A stretch of 40,143 nt of DNA from MGBC131033 sp910585655. GTDB taxonomy: Bacteria; Bacillota; Clostridia; Lachnospirales; Lachnospiraceae. Shown here piece after piece: positions 34,807 through 40,143 of this stretch; the first letter of the stretch is position 1; each line of letters starts with the position of its first letter. A model generated the notes under the pieces. It was given only the letters and a program-made list of their open reading frames with translations, searched no databases and was not told where the DNA came from. The stretch spans positions 1-40,143 of the forward strand of contig CATBCG010000007.1 in the NCBI GenBank assembly GCA_949502025.1, written 5' to 3'. Both the position numbers and the translations under genes were made by a program.

Positions 34807-35736
34807 TTGAAGCAACTAGACGAGCTATTAAAAAACGGCTATGTTTTGCCGGAAGTAACATCAGATATTCCGCATGGCGACATGCCGGGAGATAAGATTG
34901 CGATTGACGAAGGGCATATTCAAAAAGCGACCACGATTTTCCCGCTGCTGTTAGAAGAGCTGCGGCAGATAGCGGATCGAGGAGGGCAGAAAGCAGTCGT
35001 TTGTGTCTGCGGCGGTTCCGGAGTAGGAAAGTCGGAGATTGCTTCTATTTTAGGCTATTATTTGGAAGCAGTAGGAATCGGCGCCTATGTGCTGTCCGGA
35101 GACAATTATCCGCATCGCATTCCGCTATATAACGATGCAGAGCGGCTTCATATTTTCCGGGAATCCGCGATTCGCGGTATGATAAAGGAGGGCGTTTACC
35201 AGGAAGCCTATTTTCAAATCCGGCAATGGCAGGAGGAGTTTACAGACGCAGACAAGAGCCATATCGACGGGCATCCTTGGTTTGAAGCTTATATAAAGCA
35301 TGGACGGAAGGGCTTGGCAGGTTATCTGGGAACGGAAAAGGAAATTGATTTTGACGAGGTGTCGGATATCCTGCGGCGGTTCCACGAGGGCGAGAGAGAC
35401 TTATTTTTAAAGCGTATGGGACGGACGGATACCGAACTGTGGTATGAATCGGTAGATATGAGCAGGAAAGAGGTGTTGCTGCTGGAATGGACGCACGGCA
35501 ACAACGATCTGCTGCAGGGCGTGGATATTCCGATTTTGCTCAATTCAACACCGGAAGAAACGCTGGCGCATCGGAGAGCCAGAAACCGCGACGGTCAGAC
35601 AGACAGCGCTTTTACGACAATGGTGTTGGAAATCGAACAAAACTTGTTAAGGTCACAGGCGCATAAGGCACATATTATTTTGGCAAAGAGCGGAGCGCTG
35701 TTAAGCCTGGAAGAGCTTGGGCAGTTGGATTCATAG
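34807..35736 (+). CDS. P-loop kinase of uridine kinase/adenylylsulfate kinase-like fold
   Basis: 309 residues from TTG 34807, with AGGAGGAAGG just upstream. Walker A is GGSGVGKSE (69-77) after a strand AVVCVC. It continues with YVLSGDNYPHRIPLYNDAERL, where an Asp-Asn pair (usually acceptor-sugar contacts) sits like the DDFY of uridine kinases, and a late LLEWTHGNNDL and LLNSTPEETLAHRRARNRDG, resembling the Walker B and lid of nucleoside/sugar kinases. The acceptor is unknown; in this operon it may phosphorylate a sugar or polyol released by deacylation or phosphorolysis. The first 65 residues are an unrecognised extension. Confidence 0.85.
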   Translation: MKQLDELLKNGYVLPEVTSDIPHGDMPGDKIAIDEGHIQKATTIFPLLLEELRQIADRGGQKAVVCVCGGSGVGKSEIASILGYYLEAVGIGAYVLSGDNYPHRIPLYNDAERLHIFRESAIRGMIKEGVYQEAYFQIRQWQEEFTDADKSHIDGHPWFEAYIKHGRKGLAGYLGTEKEIDFDEVSDILRRFHEGERDLFLKRMGRTDTELWYESVDMSRKEVLLLEWTHGNNDLLQGVDIPILLNSTPEETLAHRRARNRDGQTDSAFTTMVLEIEQNLLRSQAHKAHIILAKSGALLSLEELGQLDS

Positions 35737-35747
35737 GGGGAAAATAA

Positions 35748-37415
35748 ATGGAGAAACGGATAGACAATGGACCGATGTTAAACGCTTACCCGGACAGCAT
35801 TGGAGGACGGCTGGAGGATGTCGTCGCCTTTTTAAAAAGCGCGGAGGCAAAGGATATTTTTAGTTCCTTTTATATTCTGCCTAGTATTTTTAATACCGAT
35901 TTAGACCGTGGTTTTTCGGTGATCGATTATGAAATCAACGAAATGCTGGGGCGGGCGCAGGATATAGAAGATATCAAAGACCTGGGAATGGATTTGAAAC
36001 TGGATTTTATTTTAAATCATATTTCGGTTCTCTCTGCTCCGTTCCAGGATATCCTGCAAAAAGGGGAAGATTCGGATTATAAGGATTTTTTTATCAACTG
36101 GAACCGGTTTTGGGAAGGTCACGGGACGATGAAAGAGGAAGGATATCTGCAGCCAGAGGAAGCAGTGATCAAAGAGATGTTCTTTCGGAAGCCGGGTCTG
36201 CCGATTTTGATGGTTCGTTTCCCGGACGGACGGGACGTACCGTATTGGAATACGTTCTACCAGGAAATTCGTTATCCGCAGCTTGGCTATGAAGACTTGA
36301 TGAAGCTTTGCGGTATGCAGTATCTTTCCGCTGTTACGTTAGCAGATCGGATAAACGAGGCGTTAAAGAAGGGGACACCGTTAAAGGATCTGGATTTTGG
36401 CAGCTTTCAGCCATATCAGGAGTCAGTGACAGAGTATTTGGAGGCGCATCGTACTTATTTGGGGCAAATGGATCTGAACATCAAGTCGCCACTGGTATGG
36501 GAATACTATGAAGAGGTATTAAAAAAGCTGGCTTCCTACGGGACAAAAATCGTGCGGCTGGATGCTTTTGCCTATGCGCCTAAGGAAGTAGGAGAGAAGA
36601 ACTTTTTAAACGAGCCAGGCACCTGGGAACTTTTGGAACGAGTACAGAAGCTGGCAGATACGTATGGGCTGGAGCTTCTTCCGGAAATTCATGCCAGCTA
36701 TGGAGAGGGAAATTACCGGGTTTTGGCGCAAAAAGGATATATGACCTATGACTTTTTTCTGCCGGGGCTGATTTTAGATGCTATCGAACATGCAGACGGA
36801 AGCCTGCTGGTACAGTGGGCAAGGGAGCTGACCGAACAAAAGATCCGTACCGTCAATATGCTGGGCTGTCACGACGGAATTCCGCTGTTAGATCTGCGGG
36901 GACTGCTGCCGGAAGAACGAATTCAGGAGCTGATAGACACGGTAGTGGCGCGTGGCGGTTATGTCAAGGATCTGCATGGCAATAAAAATATGTATTATCA
37001 GGTCAATGCGACTTATTACAGCGCGCTTGGCGAGGAGGATAAAAAGCTGCTGTTAGCCAGAGCATTGCAGTTGTTTATGCCGGGAAAGCCGCAGATTTGG
37101 TATTTGGATTTGTTTGCCGGGAAAAACGATCATCCGGCAGTGGCAAGAGCGGGCGCCGGCGGTCATAAGGAAATCAACCGTACGAATCTGAGTCCGCAGG
37201 AGATAGAGGAACGGCTGCAATGGGATGTTGTAAAACGGCAGTTAGAGCTGCTGCGTTTCCGCAATACCTTCCCAGCCTTTGGCTTTGAGGCAGAATGCAG
37301 GGCAGAGACGGCGGGGGAGCAGATTACTCTGGTATGGAAGCGGGGAGGCTATGAAGCAATCCTGAAAGCTGATTTGAAAGAATGGACTTATCAGATCGAG
37401 ACAAAGGAGCCATAA
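35748..37415 (+). CDS. GH13_18 sucrose-phosphorylase-like glycoside phosphorylase
   Basis: 555 residues. The (beta/alpha)8 signatures match subfamily GH13_18: SIFNTDLDRGFSVIDYEIN, LDFILNHIS, IVRLDAFAYAPKE with nucleophile Asp272, LLPEIHASYGEGN with acid/base Glu313, and MLGCHDGIPLLDLRGLL with Asp376. NATYYSALG and FMPGKPQIWYLDLFAGKNDH also match sucrose phosphorylases. It should cleave an alpha-glucosyl (or related) bond with phosphate in the cytoplasm, keeping the sugar phosphorylated at C1 without ATP. It is longer than sucrose phosphorylase (about 490-500), with an insertion near 175-230, so glucosylglycerate, sucrose-6-phosphate or another acceptor is possible. Confidence 0.9.
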   Translation: MEKRIDNGPMLNAYPDSIGGRLEDVVAFLKSAEAKDIFSSFYILPSIFNTDLDRGFSVIDYEINEMLGRAQDIEDIKDLGMDLKLDFILNHISVLSAPFQDILQKGEDSDYKDFFINWNRFWEGHGTMKEEGYLQPEEAVIKEMFFRKPGLPILMVRFPDGRDVPYWNTFYQEIRYPQLGYEDLMKLCGMQYLSAVTLADRINEALKKGTPLKDLDFGSFQPYQESVTEYLEAHRTYLGQMDLNIKSPLVWEYYEEVLKKLASYGTKIVRLDAFAYAPKEVGEKNFLNEPGTWELLERVQKLADTYGLELLPEIHASYGEGNYRVLAQKGYMTYDFFLPGLILDAIEHADGSLLVQWARELTEQKIRTVNMLGCHDGIPLLDLRGLLPEERIQELIDTVVARGGYVKDLHGNKNMYYQVNATYYSALGEEDKKLLLARALQLFMPGKPQIWYLDLFAGKNDHPAVARAGAGGHKEINRTNLSPQEIEERLQWDVVKRQLELLRFRNTFPAFGFEAECRAETAGEQITLVWKRGGYEAILKADLKEWTYQIETKEP

Positions 37416-37466
37416 AGAATATCAATGGAAAGCGATATGGAATAAAAAACAGGAGGAACAAAGGAT

Positions 37467-38333
37467 ATGAAAAACCGCGAAGTAGTAGAAAAGATATTAG
37501 CCTACCATCCGCAGTTAGAAGATTATCACGGCTGTGATAACTATAAGGCAGGCGATTCGGAAGCGGAATGTACAGGTGTGGTGACGGCGATGACAGCGAC
37601 GATTCATGTGATTGAAAAAGCTGCCGAGCTGGGGGCGAATCTGATCGTCGTACATGAACCGACCTTTTATACCTCAATAGACGGAGCCGGCTGGTTTGAA
37701 GAATTTGACAACGGTGTCTATGAGGAAAAGCAGAAGCTGATTCAAAAGCATGGAATTACGATCTGGCGTGACCATGATCATATGCACGCTCACAAACCGG
37801 ACGGGATTTTTACCGGAGTGTTAAAGTATTTAGGATGGGAGCAATCGGCAAAGATCGATACTTCGACCGGCGCCTTTGCTCATTTTCTGGTAGAGATTCC
37901 GGAGATGACGTTGGAAGCGCTGATGGCACACCTGGTAAAAACAATCGGTTTAAACGGCGCACGTTATATCGGAGATCCGAACAAAACAGTGAAGCGTGTG
38001 GCATTAGTCGGGCATTTATATCCGATGATGTTAAAAGAGAAGAATCCGGACGGATCGCCAAAGGAATATGGAGTACAGGTGATCCGGACGCTTGAGCAGG
38101 AAGCAGATGTAATCATTCCTGGTGAAGTAATCGACTGGACGGTGCTTTCGTATGTCCGCGACGCTATGCAGCTTGGGCGTAATACCGCTATGATCAACCT
38201 CGGGCATTACAACTGGGAGGAGCTGGGTATGCGCTATGCCAAAGACTGGCTTTCTGAGCTGCTAGGGGGAGAAGTGCCAGTGACTTACGTACCGTCGGAG
38301 GATATGTATCAGTTTTATCTTAGGCAGGACTAG
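37467..38333 (+). CDS. NIF3-like dinuclear metal protein (second copy)
   Basis: 288 residues, ATG 37467 with AGGAGG upstream, closing the operon. NIF3 motifs again: ANLIVVHEPTFYTSIDG, TIWRDHDHMHAHKPDGIFTGVL, INLGHYNWEELGMRYAKDWL. It matches the copy at 31522 in motif order and in the unusual HEPT sequence, so the two are paralogues within a specialised branch. An extra segment around EKNPDGSPKEYGVQ is unique to this copy. Two NIF3 proteins in one sugar-ester operon suggest a substrate-specific hydrolytic or heteromeric role. Confidence 0.88.
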   Translation: MKNREVVEKILAYHPQLEDYHGCDNYKAGDSEAECTGVVTAMTATIHVIEKAAELGANLIVVHEPTFYTSIDGAGWFEEFDNGVYEEKQKLIQKHGITIWRDHDHMHAHKPDGIFTGVLKYLGWEQSAKIDTSTGAFAHFLVEIPEMTLEALMAHLVKTIGLNGARYIGDPNKTVKRVALVGHLYPMMLKEKNPDGSPKEYGVQVIRTLEQEADVIIPGEVIDWTVLSYVRDAMQLGRNTAMINLGHYNWEELGMRYAKDWLSELLGGEVPVTYVPSEDMYQFYLRQD

Positions 38334-38397
38334 TCTGCGTGTGGTACCATAAGAAAACATTATAAAACTTATGACAAATGTTCGATAAACGAAAAAA

Positions 38398-38450
38398 GAA
38401 CAACTGCTATGCAAAAGGGTTTGTCCCATGTGTAGCAGTTTTCTTTGTTC
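38398..38450 (+). terminator. Rho-independent terminator of the sugar operon
   Basis: AACTGCTA (38402-38409) pairs with TAGCAGTT (38433-38440), flanked by GAAC/GTTC that can extend the stem, and followed by TTTTCTTTGTTC. Confidence 0.65.
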
Positions 38451-38585
38451 TATGATAGGAAAGTTCTCCAAACTTCCCTATCATACAAAAAGCCCTCCGG
38501 GGGATGCGCACTTCGCGCCTAAGGAAAATGTCTGCTGACGCAGACGCGCTCCGGCGCGGGAATTCCACTTTGTGGAATTCTTTTT
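38451..38585. repeat. Full-length extragenic repeat (copy 3)
   Basis: About 135 bases nearly identical to 18550-18687. Terminal inverted stem TATGATAGGAAAGTT (38451-38465) against AACTTCCCTATCATA (38471-38485), one mismatch, 5-base loop. Then CCCTCCGGGGG, GCGCACTTCGCGCC, GCGCTCCGGCGCG and the closing perfect hairpin GAATTCCAC-TTT-GTGGAATTC at 38560-38580, with TTTTT. It follows the sugar operon's terminator, just as copy 2 follows its terminator. Confidence 0.85.
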
Positions 38586-38865
38586 CATTCTATTTGGTTA
38601 TATTTTTCCAGTATCACCAACAAGCCAGTAATTTTAAAAATCTTTGGAAGAGTATCTTCTGTAAATTCATACATGAATCGAATCATACGGACAACAATAG
38701 GGTTACTTGTTCGTTCTGATATCAGCAATACCCGAAAAAAGGAATTGCGAAGCTTCCTGTTATGCAGAATGATATTATTCCGAAAACAATAAATTATTAT
38801 TCCTTTTGGATTGCTGTTATTCCGAAAATAGGATATACTATTTTCGGAAGAGAGGTGCAATCTTT
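38586..38865. other. AT-rich intergenic region ahead of the broken Fic gene
   Basis: This 280-base stretch joins the repeat to the Fic locus. The last 90 bases hold the operator and promoter described separately. The rest contains a 91-codon minus-strand open frame (ends at 38585, inside the edge of the repeat) with no clear ribosome site; I could not recognise its product, so it is not called. It may be decayed mobile-element sequence. Confidence 0.4.
38777..38849 (+). promoter_or_regulatory. Promoter with overlapping palindromic operator for the Fic locus
   Basis: A candidate promoter reads TTGCTG, 17 bases, TATACT (about 38811-38839). A 12-base perfect inverted repeat TTCCGAAAATAG / CTATTTTCGGAA (38820-38849, 6-base centre) overlaps its -10. 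The half-site ATTCCGAAAA also occurs upstream at 38777-38786. This fits repression by the helix-turn-helix protein encoded next. Confidence 0.6.
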
Positions 38866-39494
38866 ATGTATATAACAGTAAAGCAGGCAGCGGAAAAGTG
38901 GGGGATTTCTGACAGACGAGTACGTATACTTTGTTCGGAAGGAAAGATTTCAGGTGTTACACGAGAAGGGCGCAGCTGGATGATTCCAGACGACCACTGA
39001 CAGAGGGGGAATTGGAACGTCTGACAGAGGAGTTTGCAGTCGAATACACATATAATTCCAATGCGATTGAAGGGAATACTTTAACCTTGCGTGAGACGGA
39101 TATGGTTTTGCGTGGACTGACGATTGACAGGAAACCATTAAAAGACCATATGGAGGCAGTTGGGCATAAAGAGGCATTTGATTTTGTGAGAGATCTGGTA
39201 AAAGATCAGGTGCCTTTATCAGAGAGTATTATCAAACAGATTCATTATCTTGTGTTGATGGATAAACGAGAGGACAGGGGCGTTTACAGAAGAGTCCCCG
39301 TCAGAAGCATGGGTGCGAAATATGAACCGGTACAGCCATATTTGATCCAGCCTAAGATGGAACAGTTGCTGCAGACTTATAGAAATAGTATGGAACATAT
39401 CATTCCGCGACTCGCACGATTTCATATTGAATTTGAGGGGATTCACCCTTTTATTGACGGAAATGGCAGAACTGGAAGGATGCTTGAAGAATAA
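38866..39494 (+). pseudogene. Broken Fic-family protein with N-terminal helix-turn-helix
   Basis: The first frame encodes MYITVKQAAEKWGISDRRVRIL, a MerR/excisionase-like helix-turn-helix, and stops at 39000 after 44 residues. The Fic part continues in another frame from about 38990 (RRPLTEGELERLTEEF, YTYNSNAIEGNTLTLRETDM) to the active-site motif HPFIDGNGRTGR near 39447. From memory, intact homologues join these parts by a linker of about 30 residues and continue some 70-80 residues past the motif. Here a deletion plus frame change removed the linker and the end reads MLEE-stop. Fic enzymes add AMP or similar groups to proteins. The catalytic His and the inhibitory-type SNAIEGN segment remain, but the loss of the C-terminal helices argues for inactivity. 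Confidence 0.8.
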
Positions 39495-39667
39495 ACATAG
39501 GAGGCAGGAATTGGCATGTTTGTAGTATAAAAACTTGTAAAGCGGTGCTTCCATCTGCCACAGCAGTATCTTGAAATGTTCTGGAAAAGCCTGTAAAATC
39601 AATAATTTCACGGCTCAAGCAGGCACTTACTACACCACTGCTACACCATTTTTGAAAGAGCCTTGAA

Positions 39668-39696
39668 ATGACAGGAAAAGCAAGCTAAAATATAAT
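39668..39696 (+). promoter_or_regulatory. Candidate promoter of the second DUF1016 gene
   Basis: ATGACA at 39668-39673, 17 bases, then TATAAT at 39691-39696, 25 bases before the ATG at 39722. Confidence 0.5.
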
Positions 39697-39721
39697 TATT
39701 ATGGGAAATTGAGGTGGCATG

Positions 39722-40143
39722 ATGGAAAATCATTTGACGCCATACCAATCAGTTATTACAGAAATTAAAAGCATTATTTCTTCTGGACAAGAAGCAGCCT
39801 ATAGTGCTTCTAATAAGGCAATGTTGCTCACTTATTGGAACATCGGAAAAAGAATTGTAGAGCAGGAATTAGGCGGCAGTGAACGGGCAGAGTATGGCAA
39901 AGGTTTAATTTCTGCATTGGCAGACGATTTGACAAAGGAGTATGGCAAAAATTATTCTAAAAGGAATTTGCATTATTACATCAAATTTTATCAGTGCTTT
40001 CCTGATGAGCAGATTGTGAACGCATGCGTTCACAATTTTAACTGGACGCATATTAGGAGTCTTCTTCGTGTTTCAGATGAAAATGCACGCTATTGGTATA
40101 TGAAAGAAGCTGTTGACGAAAGTTGGAGTTCAAGAACCTTAGA
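39722..40143 (+). CDS. DUF1016/YhcG-type protein, N-terminal part (cut by window edge)
   Basis: 140 residues before the window ends. The start at 39722 has GAGG 7 bases upstream; ATG 39719 directly before it is an alternative. The protein reads HLTPYQSVITEIKSIISSG, then AMLLTYWNIGKRIVEQE, then YGKGLISALADDLTKEYGKN, NLHYYIKFYQCFPDEQI and WTHIRSLLRVSDENARYWY, the DUF1016 N-terminal helical domain. The nuclease domain would lie beyond the edge. It belongs to the same family as the gene at 11023 but is clearly a different subgroup. A 24-base perfect palindrome (40013-40036) sits in the variable linker, at the same position as the palindromic units of the other copy. Confidence 0.85.
   Translation, partial: MENHLTPYQSVITEIKSIISSGQEAAYSASNKAMLLTYWNIGKRIVEQELGGSERAEYGKGLISALADDLTKEYGKNYSKRNLHYYIKFYQCFPDEQIVNACVHNFNWTHIRSLLRVSDENARYWYMKEAVDESWSSRTL

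Noticed and set aside
38585..38860. 91-codon minus-strand open frame between the repeat and Fic locus
   Set aside because: No clear ribosome site, it crosses the Fic operator and ends at the repeat edge, and I recognise no family. The C-terminal half looks somewhat protein-like, so a gene remnant cannot be excluded.
1..40143. tRNA, rRNA or plasmid origin
   Set aside because: No tRNA-like cloverleaf, rRNA segment or iteron/replication gene was recognised on either strand by eye.

Overview
The window looks like a stretch of a low-to-mid GC Firmicutes chromosome, most likely a gut Lachnospiraceae. The reasons are strong AGGAGG ribosome sites, TTG and GTG starts, a YesM/YesN-type two-component pair, carbohydrate ABC permeases without their own ATPase, a Clostridia-type SPFH/ribbon-helix-helix pair and a Tn4451-like large serine recombinase. 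I had no database access, so family names rest on motifs and remembered homologues.

Region 1 (1-12135), accessory and AT-rich by eye. It opens with the N-terminus of a large serine recombinase on the minus strand, the edge of an integrative element that continues to the left. Facing away from it, under a clear TTGACA-N17-TAAAAT promoter, is a tight ten-gene operon (558-10917). It encodes a membrane-anchored MORN-repeat protein, three proteins of unknown function (two of them membrane-anchored), a ClpB-type AAA+ ATPase with an unusual N-terminal half, a PP2C phosphatase, a Ser/Thr kinase, a coiled-coil protein, a zinc-ribbon/FHA protein and a small radical-SAM activase. Kinase, phosphatase and FHA reader form a complete phospho-signalling circuit next to an unfoldase and a radical enzyme. 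I consider this the best candidate for an undescribed system in the window. A DUF1016/YhcG-type PDDEXK nuclease gene follows.

Region 2 (12277-21604), ordinary and mixed. It holds an XRE-methyltransferase fusion, purC, an unknown alpha-helical protein, two surface proteins sharing an Ig-like module, a minus-strand SPFH plus ribbon-helix-helix pair (the SPFH gene appears to carry an in-frame deletion), and a PadR-DUF1700-SdpI operon whose PadR wing contains a short tandem repeat.

Region 3 (21790-38333), a large catabolic operon. It encodes a YesM-type histidine kinase, a YesN-type AraC response regulator, a sugar-binding lipoprotein, two permeases, a CE2-type esterase, a type-B carboxylesterase, a NIF3-like protein, a second SGNH hydrolase, a class-C beta-lactamase-fold hydrolase, a P-loop kinase, a GH13_18 (sucrose-phosphorylase-like) enzyme and a second NIF3-like protein. 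Only the binding protein has a signal peptide. The simplest reading is import of an intact acylated oligosaccharide, deacylation in the cytoplasm by several serine hydrolases, then phosphorolysis.

Region 4 (38334-40143), accessory again. It has an operon terminator, a full-length copy of an extragenic repeat, a Fic-family gene broken in two places behind a palindromic operator, and the start of a second DUF1016 nuclease gene. The extragenic repeat occurs three times in the window (two full copies, one shrunken), each directly after a gene-end terminator. Both DUF1016 genes carry palindromic DNA at the same point in their reading frames.
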